From assembly GCA_028277845.1 (NCBI GenBank), contig JANQFL010000004.1:1-64000 (forward strand): 64,000 bases of DNA. The letters are read 5' to 3'. The notes beneath the pieces were generated by a model. The model had not been told where the DNA came from. It searched no databases and was given only the letters and a program-made list of their open reading frames with translations. The DNA comes from Sneathiellales bacterium (GTDB lineage: Bacteria; Pseudomonadota; Alphaproteobacteria; JANQFL01). Both the position numbers and the translations under genes were made by a program. This document shows positions 21,639 to 31,330 of this stretch, piece by piece. Positions within the stretch are counted from its first letter, which is position 1; every line of letters begins with the position of its first letter.

Positions 21639-22832
21639 ATGAAGAAACGCACCGTCCTGTCGATGGAACAGGCTTTGTCGCTCACCTATGCGACCTTGCG
21701 TTTCGTTCATTTGGGCTGGCGGGTCATCAAGCTGGAGGCGACGCCGGGCCGGCCCGGCGACCTGCCGGGCGATCCCAACCGCTATATCGGTTCCGTCATC
21801 GCGGACGACGACCGGCGCTCCTACTTCATCGCGCCCAATGTCGGCAAGGAAGCGGTCTCGCTCAACCTGAAAAGCGAAGAAGGCCGGGAAGCGGTCAAGC
21901 GCATCATCCGCGAACTGGACGTCGACGTCTTCTGCTGCAACACCCTGCCCGGCCGCTATGAACAGCTGGGCATCGATTACGACACGTTGAAATCGGTCAA
22001 GCCGGACATCATCTGGGCCGGCATTTCGGCCATGGGGCCGGAATACCCCAACACGCCCGGCTACGACCCAGCCATCCAGGCCATGGCAGGCTACATGGAG
22101 GTGACCGGCGAGGAAGACGGTCCGCCAACGCTTTCCGGTATTCCCATGATCGACCTGAAAGCCGGCGACGAAGTGTTCGCCGGTGTGTGCCTGGCCTTGG
22201 CCGAACGGGCGGAGAGCGGCCAGGGCACCCGCATCGACGTCTCCATGCTGCAGGCGGCGTCCTCGTGGCTGATCACTACCCTGCCGCTCCTGGACATGGA
22301 CTGCGGGCCGGAGGAAATTACCCGCTGGGGCAACGCGCACCGTAAGTTTATTCCGACCAACGTCTATCCGGCCAAGGACGGCTTCGTCTACGTCGCCATC
22401 GGCAACGACGTGCAGTGGCAGCGCCTGACCGCCATTCCCAAGTTCGCCGCCGTGGCCCGCGAAAGCCGCAACACCAATGCCGGACGCTACGAGGACCGGG
22501 ACGCTATCTACAAGGAAATCGGCGCGGCGTCGGCGCTCTATTCGGTGGCCGAACTGATGCATGACTTCGCCGAGGCGAAAATTCCCCACGCGCCGATCAA
22601 CGACGTGCCGCAGGTGCGCGATCTGGCCGCTTTGAACACGCGTCTCACCAAAACACGGATGCCCGACGGCCAGGAAATCCGCATGCAGCCCATGGCCGTC
22701 GATTTGGATGACGCGGCGAAAGCCTATTCATTCCCGCCGAAATACAACGAACACACCCATAAAATCCTGCAGGAAGCGGGATATTCCCAGGAGGAATGCG
22801 CCGGTATGAAGGAGGGCGGCATCATCCCCTAA
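21639..22832 (+). CDS. CoA transferase, class III (CaiB/BaiF family)
   Basis: [16 protein letters not shown]...[44 protein letters not shown]. Confidence 0.9.
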   Translation: MKKRTVLSMEQALSLTYATLRFVHLGWRVIKLEATPGRPGDLPGDPNRYIGSVIADDDRRSYFIAPNVGKEAVSLNLKSEEGREAVKRIIRELDVDVFCCNTLPGRYEQLGIDYDTLKSVKPDIIWAGISAMGPEYPNTPGYDPAIQAMAGYMEVTGEEDGPPTLSGIPMIDLKAGDEVFAGVCLALAERAESGQGTRIDVSMLQAASSWLITTLPLLDMDCGPEEITRWGNAHRKFIPTNVYPAKDGFVYVAIGNDVQWQRLTAIPKFAAVARESRNTNAGRYEDRDAIYKEIGAASALYSVAELMHDFAEAKIPHAPINDVPQVRDLAALNTRLTKTRMPDGQEIRMQPMAVDLDDAAKAYSFPPKYNEHTHKILQEAGYSQEECAGMKEGGIIP

Positions 22833-22884
22833 GACGGCGCAGCGTCCTGCGGACAAGGTTGGCGACCACTACGAAGGAGCGTGC

Positions 22885-25800
22885 ATGACGCGCAACGACG
22901 TTGGTCTCGACGACAAATACACGGCCCGGGAAGGCACCGTCTTCCTGACCGGCCTGCAGGCATTGGTGCGCCTGCCCATGGCCCAGCGCCGCCGCGACCT
23001 GGCCGCCGGCCTTAATACGGCGGGCTATGTGTCCGGCTATCGCGGCTCCCCGATCGGCCGCTACGACATGGAGTTGTGGCGGGCCGAAGCCTTCCTCAAG
23101 GACCACCACATCCACTTCCAGCCCGGCGTCAACGAGGACCTGGCCGCGACGGCGGCGTGGGGGACGCAGCAGGTGAATTTGCTGCCGGGCGCCAAGTACG
23201 ACGGCGTGTTCTCCATGTGGTACGGCAAGGCGCCGGGCGTCGACCGGTCGGGCGATGCCTTCAAGCACGCCATGATGGCCGGGACGTCCGAGCACGGCGG
23301 CGTCATCGCCATGGCCGCCGACGACCATATGGCGTCGTCCTCCGCGGTCGCCCACGGCAGCGAATACGCCTTCGTCGACGCCATGATGCCGGTGCTCAAT
23401 CCCTCGGGTATCGACGACTTCATCCCCTTCGGACTTTACGGCATCGCCCTGTCGCGTTTCAGCGGCGCCTGGGTCGGCTTCAAGGTGGTCGCCGACACAA
23501 TCGAAAGTTCCGGCACGGTCGATCTGGCATGTGAAACCATGCCCATCGCCGTACCCGAAGCGGAGACCCTGCCGGACGGCGGTCTCAACATCCGGCTGAT
23601 GGATCAGATTCCCGTCGGCGAGCAGCGCCTGTTCGACAAGGTCGAAGCGGCCAAGGCCTTCGCCCGGGTCAATCCGCTCAATCGGGTCGTGCTGGACAGC
23701 CCGCGCCCGAAGCTGGGCATCGCGGCCACCGGGAAGGCTTATTTGGATTTGCGCGAGGCCTTGCGTCTGTTGGGTATCGACAACCGGCGGGCCGCCGACC
23801 TTGGCCTGCGCATCTACAAGATCGGCATGATCTGGCCGTTGGAACCGGACGGTGCGATCCGCTTCGCCGACGGCCTGGACGAAATCCTGGTCATCGAGGA
23901 AAAGCGGCCGCTGGTGGAAAACCAGTTCAAGGAGTTGCTGTACAACCGGTCCGGGCCCAAGCCGCGCGTGACCGGCAAATCCGACGAAACCGGTCGGGCC
24001 TTGCTGCCGCCCCACGGCGGCTTCAGCCCCGAAATGCTGGCCCGCATTCTCGCCGTGCGCATCGGAATCGTGGCCGATGCCCCGGACATCACGGCCCAGG
24101 CTGCTCGGTTCGTGCCGGCGGAACAGCCGGCGGGACGTCCGGATCCTGCAACCAACCGCATGCCCCACTACTGCCCGGGCTGCCCGCACAACACCTCGAC
24201 CCGCGTCCCCGACGGCAGCACGGCCATTGCCGGCGTCGGCTGCCACACCATGGCGGCCTGGCTCAATCCGGATACCAAGACCTATACCCAGATGGGCGGC
24301 GAGGGCGTGACCTGGGTCGGCCGGGCGCCGTTCACCGACATGCCGCACGTATTCCAGAACCTGGGCGACGGCACCTACTTTCATTCCGGCCTGATGGGTA
24401 TCCGCGCCGCCATCGCGGCCAAAGTCAACATCACGTACAAGCTGCTGTACAACGACGCCGTCGCCATGACAGGTGGTCAGCCGACCGACGGTACCCTGAC
24501 CGTGCCCGATCTGACGCGGCAAATCGAATCGGAAGGCGTCACACGCATTGCCGTGGTCAGCGACGATCCGGACAAGTATCCGGTCGGCGCCCGCTTCGCA
24601 TCCGGCGTCACGTTCCATCACCGCGACGACCTTGACGCCGTGCAGCGGGAGTTGCGCGAAATCCCCGGCGTCTCGGTGCTGGTTTACGACCAGACATGCG
24701 CCGCCGAAAAACGCCGGCGGCGCAAGCGCGGCAAGATGGACGACCCGGCCCGCTATGTGTTCATCAACGAAGCGGTCTGCGAAGGCTGCGGGGATTGCGG
24801 CGTCGCCTCCAACTGCCTGGCCGTGGTGCCGGTGGAAACACCGTTCGGCCGCAAACGCGCCATCGACCAGTATGTCTGCAACAAGGACTATTCGTGCCTC
24901 AAGGGCTTCTGCCCGGCGCTGGTCACCGTGGAAGGCGGCGCGGTGAGACGGCCGGAGCTGAAGGACGTGGCCGGCAATGACGATCTGCCGCTGCCCCCAC
25001 CCGTCACCGAGGATGCCCCCTACTCCATTCTTGTCGCCGGCGTCGGCGGTACGGGCGTGGTCACCATCGGCGCCCTGCTCGGCATGGCGGCCCACTTGGA
25101 CGGCAAGGCGTCGACCATCCTCGACATGACCGGACTGTCGCAAAAGGGCGGTGCCGTCTACACCCATATCCGCCTCGCGGGCCGGCGCGAGCAATTGCAC
25201 TCGCCGCGGATCGCCGCGCAGGATGCCGATTTGCTGCTCGCCTGCGACCTGCTGGCCGGCGCCGCGCCCATGGCCCTGGAAAAGCTGCGGGCCGGACGCA
25301 GCGTCGCCGTGGTCAACGACCACAAGACCCTGACAGGCGCATTCGTCAACGACCCCAACTGTGATTTTGCCTCCGCCGGCGTTCGTTCCAGGATCATCAC
25401 GGCAGCGGGCGAAGCGGACAACGTGCACAGCCTGGACGCCGTGCGCATCGCCGCCCGGTTGGTGGGCGATTCCATGGCTTCGAACGTGTTTCTGCTCGGC
25501 TATGCCTTCCAACTGGGCAAGGTACCGGTCAGCGCCGACGCCATCGAACGGGCGATCCGGTTGAACGGTGTCGCCGTCGATCTCAATCTGAATGCCTTCC
25601 GGCTGGGACGGCGTGCGGTCCAAGACCCGCAACACATCGACGAGCAATTAAGCGCCGAGTCGCCGTCTCGACCGCCGGCAACCCTGGCGGAGATGACGGA
25701 ATTCCTGACCGGTTATCAGGATGCCGCCTATGCCGCGAGGCTTCCGGCGCTGATGGACACCGTGTCCAAGGCCGAACAGGACAAGGCACCCGGCCGTTCA

Positions 25801-26325
25801 GGCCTGGCCGATGCCGTTGCACGGGCCTATTTCAAGCTGCTGACCTACAAGGACGAATATGAAGTGGCCCGGCTGCATGCCGATCCGGCGTTCAAGGACC
25901 GGCTCGCCCGGCAGTTCAGCGGCGACTACACGGTCCGCTATCACCTGGCACCACCGTTCCTGAACCGCTCGGGCTCGGACGGCCTTCCCCGCAAGCGGGA
26001 CTACGGTCCCTGGATGGAAACCCTGTTCAGCGCGCTGGCCAAGATGAAGGGGCTGCGTCGCGGACCGCTCGACCCGTTCGGCCGTACCGAAGAACGCCGC
26101 GCCGAACGCCAATTGATCACCGAGTACGAGCGGTTGGTCGGCGACCTGCTGTCCGGCCTGACCCACGACAATCATGCCCTGGCGGTCGAGATCGCCGAAC
26201 TGCCACTGGCGATCCGCGGTTTCGGTCACGTGAAGGACAAGGCCGTGGCCGGTTACAGGCAACGGCTGGATGAACTGGCGGTGCAGTACCGCGCACCATC
26301 CGCCAAGGCCGACGCCGCCGAGTGA
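22885..26325 (+). CDS. Indolepyruvate ferredoxin oxidoreductase family protein (fused, 1146 aa)
   Basis: AREGTVFLTGLQALVRLPMAQRRRDLAAGLNTAGYVSGYRGSPIGRYD; NEAVCEGCGDCGVASNC cluster; C-terminal gamma domain GVGGTGVVTIGALLG. Confidence 0.93.
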   Translation: MTRNDVGLDDKYTAREGTVFLTGLQALVRLPMAQRRRDLAAGLNTAGYVSGYRGSPIGRYDMELWRAEAFLKDHHIHFQPGVNEDLAATAAWGTQQVNLLPGAKYDGVFSMWYGKAPGVDRSGDAFKHAMMAGTSEHGGVIAMAADDHMASSSAVAHGSEYAFVDAMMPVLNPSGIDDFIPFGLYGIALSRFSGAWVGFKVVADTIESSGTVDLACETMPIAVPEAETLPDGGLNIRLMDQIPVGEQRLFDKVEAAKAFARVNPLNRVVLDSPRPKLGIAATGKAYLDLREALRLLGIDNRRAADLGLRIYKIGMIWPLEPDGAIRFADGLDEILVIEEKRPLVENQFKELLYNRSGPKPRVTGKSDETGRALLPPHGGFSPEMLARILAVRIGIVADAPDITAQAARFVPAEQPAGRPDPATNRMPHYCPGCPHNTSTRVPDGSTAIAGVGCHTMAAWLNPDTKTYTQMGGEGVTWVGRAPFTDMPHVFQNLGDGTYFHSGLMGIRAAIAAKVNITYKLLYNDAVAMTGGQPTDGTLTVPDLTRQIESEGVTRIAVVSDDPDKYPVGARFASGVTFHHRDDLDAVQRELREIPGVSVLVYDQTCAAEKRRRRKRGKMDDPARYVFINEAVCEGCGDCGVASNCLAVVPVETPFGRKRAIDQYVCNKDYSCLKGFCPALVTVEGGAVRRPELKDVAGNDDLPLPPPVTEDAPYSILVAGVGGTGVVTIGALLGMAAHLDGKASTILDMTGLSQKGGAVYTHIRLAGRREQLHSPRIAAQDADLLLACDLLAGAAPMALEKLRAGRSVAVVNDHKTLTGAFVNDPNCDFASAGVRSRIITAAGEADNVHSLDAVRIAARLVGDSMASNVFLLGYAFQLGKVPVSADAIERAIRLNGVAVDLNLNAFRLGRRAVQDPQHIDEQLSAESPSRPPATLAEMTEFLTGYQDAAYAARLPALMDTVSKAEQDKAPGRSGLADAVARAYFKLLTYKDEYEVARLHADPAFKDRLARQFSGDYTVRYHLAPPFLNRSGSDGLPRKRDYGPWMETLFSALAKMKGLRRGPLDPFGRTEERRAERQLITEYERLVGDLLSGLTHDNHALAVEIAELPLAIRGFGHVKDKAVAGYRQRLDELAVQYRAPSAKADAAE

Positions 26326-27705
26326 TCAAGCCGCCGCCGCGTCGCCTGTCGGCCGGATACGTTCCGCGGGCAGCGAGAACGTGACCTTGGTGCCGTAGCC
26401 CTCGGCGCTTTCCAGTTTCAGACCGCCGCCGTGCAATTCGCTCAACGATTTGGACAGCGGCAGACCCAGGCCGGTGCCTTCGTGCTCGCGGTTGTAGGAC
26501 CCGTCGATCTGGCTGAACGGTGCCATGGCCAAGGGGATTTCCTCGGGCTTCATGCCGACACCCGTATCGCGCACGACCACGTTCATACCGCCATTGTCGT
26601 CACGCTTGACGGACACGGCGACCTCGCCGCCTTCCGGCGTGAACTTGACGGCGTTGGACAACAGGTTGAGAAGTATCTGCTTCACCTTGCGTTCGTCCGC
26701 CCAAAGGAACGGCAGGCTCTCCTCGGTTTCGACCTTCACTTCCACGCCCTGGCGCGCGGCGCGGTCCTCGACCATGCGGACGCATTGGTTGATGGCGTTG
26801 GGAATGTCGACATCTTCTTCGTACAGCTCGAGTTGGCCGGATTCGATTTTCGCCAGGTCAAGAATGTCATTAATGATGTCCAGCAGATGACGGCCGCTGG
26901 CTTCGATGTCCTTGGCGCAGTCGACGTATTTCTGCTCGCCGAACTTGCCGTAGATCTGGTTGCCGATGATTTCCGAGAATCCGAGGATCGCGTTCAAGGG
27001 CGTGCGCAGTTCGTGGCTCATGTTGGCCAGGAACTCCGACTTGGTGCGGTTGGCGTGTTCCGCCCGGCGCACCAAGTGCGTATTGGACACCCGCAATTTG
27101 ACCGCCTCCACGAAGGCTAGGTAACCGTTGCGCACCGACACCATGACAATACCCATATAGGCCAGCAGGAAGGTGGCGATGAAGACGCCGACCGAACTTT
27201 CCATGGTAATCGTACGGACAAGAACCGGGCCGATCACGGCAAGAACGTAGGCCCCGGCCGCCGCAGGCAAGGGTTGCAGAATTGTCACCGGGCCGGCCGT
27301 GACGGCGGCGACGATGGCGACCAGCAGGACCTGATGGGTCACCGACTGGAGCGGCATGGCGACACAGGCGAAAGCCCCCCAAAGGCCACCGATCAGGACC
27401 GACCACAATATCGCCCGGGTCAACACCTTGTCCCGCACACTGTTGGGTCGTGCCCGGTCGCGGTTCCGCCACCATGTCCGCAATTGCAGTATGGTCGTCG
27501 TGGCGAAGACACACCCCCAGACGAGCAGCATCTCCGCGCCCACCTCATTCCAAAGAAAGACTGCCGTGATCAGGTAAAACAGCAGATTGGAACCCGCCAC
27601 CACAGGGGAAAACCGTACGATCGACGCGATACGCTCCACGTCGGCCTCGCGCCGCAGTTCCGCCTGCAGGGGCTTGGACAGCCAAAGTGAATGCCAATTG
27701 GCCAT
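26326..27705 (-). CDS. Membrane sensor histidine kinase
   Basis: Multiple TM helices then SEFLANMSHELRTPLNAILGFSEI (H box), N, G1 (VVRDTGVGMKPEEI), G2 (GTGLGLPLSKSLSELHGG). Confidence 0.92.
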   Translation of the reverse strand: MANWHSLWLSKPLQAELRREADVERIASIVRFSPVVAGSNLLFYLITAVFLWNEVGAEMLLVWGCVFATTTILQLRTWWRNRDRARPNSVRDKVLTRAILWSVLIGGLWGAFACVAMPLQSVTHQVLLVAIVAAVTAGPVTILQPLPAAAGAYVLAVIGPVLVRTITMESSVGVFIATFLLAYMGIVMVSVRNGYLAFVEAVKLRVSNTHLVRRAEHANRTKSEFLANMSHELRTPLNAILGFSEIIGNQIYGKFGEQKYVDCAKDIEASGRHLLDIINDILDLAKIESGQLELYEEDVDIPNAINQCVRMVEDRAARQGVEVKVETEESLPFLWADERKVKQILLNLLSNAVKFTPEGGEVAVSVKRDDNGGMNVVVRDTGVGMKPEEIPLAMAPFSQIDGSYNREHEGTGLGLPLSKSLSELHGGGLKLESAEGYGTKVTFSLPAERIRPTGDAAAA

Positions 27706-27863
27706 GGATGATCGTCTTGTTCGAAATATCGTTATTCGGTGCGCCGATACCTAATTGCGCACAGGGCCTTTAACATCTCGTAAACGCGCGCATAACTCGA
27801 AAGTCGTAAAACCTCAAATTATGTGGCGACAATGGCGTCGGAACCGGGTGCGATACGCAAATT

Positions 27864-28667
27864 TCAAGATTCCGGCTGCCGCAGCCGGTCGAGGCGCAGC
27901 CGGTGGCGGCCGTCGGTGAGCCGCGCGGCGCCGGCCAGAACGGCGCCCACCGTGCCCAGGCTGGTGCCGCCGGCGATCAGGCACATGACCAGGATCTGGT
28001 ACTTCACCGCCTCGACCGGGTCGGCGCCGGCCAGGATCTGGCCGGTCATCATGCCGGGCAGCGCCACCAGGCCGGTGGCCGACATGGCGTTGATGGTCGG
28101 CATCATGCCCGTGCGGAGGGCGCCGCGCACGGTGGTCTGCATGGCCGTGCGGCGGTCGGCGCCGAGCATCAGCCGCGCCTCCACCGCCGCCCGGTCGCGC
28201 ACCAGGTTGGAGGTCAGGGTATCCAGGCCCAGGCTGATGCCGGTCATGGTATTGCCCAGCACCATGCCGAGAAGCGGCAGGGCGTAGCGCGGGTGGTACC
28301 AGGGTTCGGCGGCGATCTGGGTGGTCAGGGCGAAGATCATGACGATGGTCGAGGCGACCAGGATGCTGGCGCCGCCCAGGCCGTAGGCCCAGAAGCCCGA
28401 TAGACGTCTATGCTGCCGCGCCATCACCTCGCGCGCCGCGAAGCCAACCATGACGGCGGCGACCAGGGTGGTCCACAAGGGCGAAACCAGGGCGAACAAA
28501 GTCTTGAGCACCAGGCCGACCAGCAGCAACTGGGCCACCATGCGCACGGTGGCGATGGTCAGTTGCTTTTCCAGGTTCAGCCGCAGCGCCAGCGACAAGA
28601 TACCGTTGATCACCACCAGCACGGCGGCCAGGGCCAGGTCGAGGTAGGTCAGCGCGATGTAGCTCAT
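27864..28667 (-). CDS. fetB: FetB-like ABC permease
   Basis: MSYIALTYLDLALAAVLVVINGILSLALRLNLEKQLTIATVRMVAQLLLVGLVLK; adjacent FetA-like ATPase. Confidence 0.8.
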   Translation of the reverse strand: MSYIALTYLDLALAAVLVVINGILSLALRLNLEKQLTIATVRMVAQLLLVGLVLKTLFALVSPLWTTLVAAVMVGFAAREVMARQHRRLSGFWAYGLGGASILVASTIVMIFALTTQIAAEPWYHPRYALPLLGMVLGNTMTGISLGLDTLTSNLVRDRAAVEARLMLGADRRTAMQTTVRGALRTGMMPTINAMSATGLVALPGMMTGQILAGADPVEAVKYQILVMCLIAGGTSLGTVGAVLAGAARLTDGRHRLRLDRLRQPES

Positions 28668-29260
28668 ACGTCCCCCTCCGTCACCTGTCCCTTGTCCACG
28701 TTCAGGCACCGTTTGGACAAACGCCTGGCCTGGGCGCCGTCGTGGGTGACCCACAGCAGGCTGACACCTTCGGCCAGGCGTTCGCGCAGGATCGTCTCGG
28801 CAGCATCGCGCGAGGTCTCGTCGAGCGCCGCCGTCGGCTCGTCGAGCAGCAGCACCCTGGGATCACGTTCCAGCGCCCGCACCAGGGCAAGCCGCTGGCG
28901 TTCGCCGGTGGACAGCCGGGCGACCGGGGCCGTGCCCATGTCGGTGGGCAAACCGAGACGGGTGACCAGCGGCGCGTTGGCCGGCCAATCGCTGAAGTGT
29001 TCGGCCACCGTGTCGGCCCACCAGGCCGGTTCGGCGGGCACGTAGCCGACCAGCGTTCGCCATGCCGGTGCCGGCATCCGGTCACGGTTTTGTTCGTCGA
29101 GGGACACCGAGCCGCCGTTGGGATCGAGGTCGGCGATGGCGCGCAGCAACAGGGTCTTGCCGCTGCCCGACGGGCCGCGCACGGTCAGACACGAGCCTGA
29201 CGCGACGTCAAACGACACCGGCGACAATCCCGGCCTGACAAGATCGCGGACACGCAACAT
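28664..29260 (-). CDS. fetA: FetA-like ABC ATPase
   Basis: Walker A GPSGSGKT, signature LSTGERQRLALVRAL, Walker B VLLLDEPTAALD; overlaps fetB by ATGA. Confidence 0.82.
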   Translation of the reverse strand: MLRVRDLVRPGLSPVSFDVASGSCLTVRGPSGSGKTLLLRAIADLDPNGGSVSLDEQNRDRMPAPAWRTLVGYVPAEPAWWADTVAEHFSDWPANAPLVTRLGLPTDMGTAPVARLSTGERQRLALVRALERDPRVLLLDEPTAALDETSRDAAETILRERLAEGVSLLWVTHDGAQARRLSKRCLNVDKGQVTEGDV

Positions 29261-29363
29261 GGCGGCACCATAGCCGCTGCCGTGCGGCGTGGCCATCGGT
29301 CGAACAATGGTGTTAGCATTGCCGAAAACATCTCTGGGGAGGGACGACAGTGGGAGCAATGCA

Positions 29364-29801
29364 ATGAGCGCCCTGGACGACAGTCAATGGGCGCTGCTGA
29401 TGGCGGTGGCGGCGCGGGTGACGCCGGAAACCGCCGGCCTCGACGACACCGGTAAGCGCGACTTCAAGGGCCTGATCGACACGGCGCTGGGCCAGCGGCC
29501 GGCGGCCGTGCAGAAGCAGTTCGGCACGCTGCTCAAAATCGTGCGTCTCGCCCCGGTGTTCCGTTACGGCAAACCGTTCGACAAGCTTTCGCCCCAGCAA
29601 CAGGACGCCGTGCTGGCCTGGTTTCAGGACGCGCCGGTGACCCTGCTGCGCAAAGGTACCTGGGGCCTCAAGGCCATGGTGTTCATGGGCTATTACGGCC
29701 GCCCGGAAGCGGCGGCGCAGGTGCATTGGACGCCGGAATTCGACGGCAACACCGAACTGGCCCGGCGCCACAACGAACGCATTGCGGGAGGCGCCTCATG
29801 A
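29364..29801 (+). CDS. Small protein, probable accessory subunit of the downstream GMC oxidoreductase (gluconate 2-dehydrogenase subunit 3-like)
   Basis: Overlaps GMC ORF by ATGA; small helical protein in the usual accessory-subunit position. Confidence 0.5.
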   Translation: MSALDDSQWALLMAVAARVTPETAGLDDTGKRDFKGLIDTALGQRPAAVQKQFGTLLKIVRLAPVFRYGKPFDKLSPQQQDAVLAWFQDAPVTLLRKGTWGLKAMVFMGYYGRPEAAAQVHWTPEFDGNTELARRHNERIAGGAS

Positions 29802-31330
29802 AGACCCGCAAGGACTACGACATCATCATCATCGGCTCGGGCGCCGGCGGCGGCACGGTGGCCAAGGAACTCTCGTCCATGTGCGCCGACGGCCTGCGCA
29901 TCGCCGTGCTGGAACAGGGCCCGCGCCTGCGCGAGGACGAATACACCGGCCGCGAATCCGAGATGGCCCAGAAGCTGTACGTCGACAACGGCGGCATGAT
30001 GACGTCCGACGGCACCATGACCCTGGCCATGGGACGCCTGCTGGGCGGCTCGACGGTGGTCTACACCGGCACGTCGATCCTGCTGCCCGAACACGTGGCC
30101 GAGCGCTGGGCCGTGCCGGGCCTCGACTGGGCCGACCTGGTCGGGCGCTCGAAGAAATACATGGGCGAGAACAACGTGCACCTGCAGGAACCGGAGAAGA
30201 TCAACGACAACAACCGGCTGTTCCACGAAGGCTGCCAGGAGCTCGGATACGCCTGCGAACAGTTCCCCATCAACGTCAAGGGCTGCAAGGGCTCGGGGCT
30301 GTGCAATCTCGGCTGCCCCAACGCCGCCAAGCAGGGCACGCTCAGGGTGCAGCTGCCCGCCGCGGCGGCGAACGGGGTGGAACTGATCACCAACTGCCGG
30401 GTGGAGCGCATCGACGGCAAGACCCTGCACGCTCGCATCGAGAACCGCGACTTCGGCGAACCGTCGGCCTGGGCACCGGGCGACTACACCATTACCGCCA
30501 AGGCCATCGTCGTCTCGTCGGGTTCGGTCGGCTCCCCCGCCCTCTTGTTTCGTTCGGGCTTCGGCGACAGGCTGCCCATGCTCGGACGCTACTTCACCGC
30601 CCACCCGGCGCTGATCCTGGTCGGCCAGCACGCCGGCCCGATCACCAACTACCAGGGCCACCCCAAGAGCTATTTCTGCGACGAGTACATGGAGTCGGAG
30701 CGCTACCTGCTCGAGACCTGCATGTACTTCCCCTTCGTCACGGCCAAGAGCCTGTCGGGCTTCGGCCCGGAACACTCGGCGTTGATGGCCGACATGCGGC
30801 GCCTGCAGATGATCCTGGTGCTGGCCATGGACCCGGCCGAGAAGGACAACCGGATCGAGGTGGACAATGACGGCAACCCCGTCGTGCACTACGCCTTCCA
30901 CGACACGACCATTAATGCACTCGTGCACAGCCAGCGCACGTCGACGCGCATCTTCTTCGCCGCCGGGGCCGAGCGGGTGCACGCGCCGTCGGCCGACCGG
31001 TTCTTCATCGAGGCGCACGAGGCCAACCGGATCGACGACATCATCACCCGCGACAATTTCAAGCTCGGCAAGATCTCCATCGCCAGCGCCCATTTGATGG
31101 GCGGCTGCCGCATGGGCGGGGACACGGCCAAATCGGTCACCGACGCCTGGGGCCGGGTGCACGGCGAACCGGGGCTGTACGTCGCCGACGCCAGCCTGTT
31201 CCCGCAATGCTCGGAGGTGAACCCCTACCTCACCATCATGGGCCTGGCCGACCGGGTGGCGCAGCAGGTGCGCGAAGACTATGCGGAATTGGCGGCAGTG
31301 GCCAATACAGCTCAGGAGTCGGCGGCATGA
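29798..31330 (+). CDS. GMC-family FAD oxidoreductase
   Basis: KDYDIIIIGSGAGGGTVAKELS Rossmann motif; C-terminal SAHLMGGCRMGGDTAKSVTDAWGRVHGEPGLYVADASLFPQCSEVNPYLTIMGLADRVA. Confidence 0.92.
   Translation: MKTRKDYDIIIIGSGAGGGTVAKELSSMCADGLRIAVLEQGPRLREDEYTGRESEMAQKLYVDNGGMMTSDGTMTLAMGRLLGGSTVVYTGTSILLPEHVAERWAVPGLDWADLVGRSKKYMGENNVHLQEPEKINDNNRLFHEGCQELGYACEQFPINVKGCKGSGLCNLGCPNAAKQGTLRVQLPAAAANGVELITNCRVERIDGKTLHARIENRDFGEPSAWAPGDYTITAKAIVVSSGSVGSPALLFRSGFGDRLPMLGRYFTAHPALILVGQHAGPITNYQGHPKSYFCDEYMESERYLLETCMYFPFVTAKSLSGFGPEHSALMADMRRLQMILVLAMDPAEKDNRIEVDNDGNPVVHYAFHDTTINALVHSQRTSTRIFFAAGAERVHAPSADRFFIEAHEANRIDDIITRDNFKLGKISIASAHLMGGCRMGGDTAKSVTDAWGRVHGEPGLYVADASLFPQCSEVNPYLTIMGLADRVAQQVREDYAELAAVANTAQESAA

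Noticed and set aside
19275-22589. 1104-aa minus-strand ORF opposite the molybdenum hydroxylase and CoA transferase
   Set aside because: Shadow ORF; the sense strand has well-conserved families.
22822-25647. 941-aa minus-strand ORF opposite the indolepyruvate oxidoreductase
   Set aside because: Shadow ORF; the sense strand encodes a recognised enzyme.
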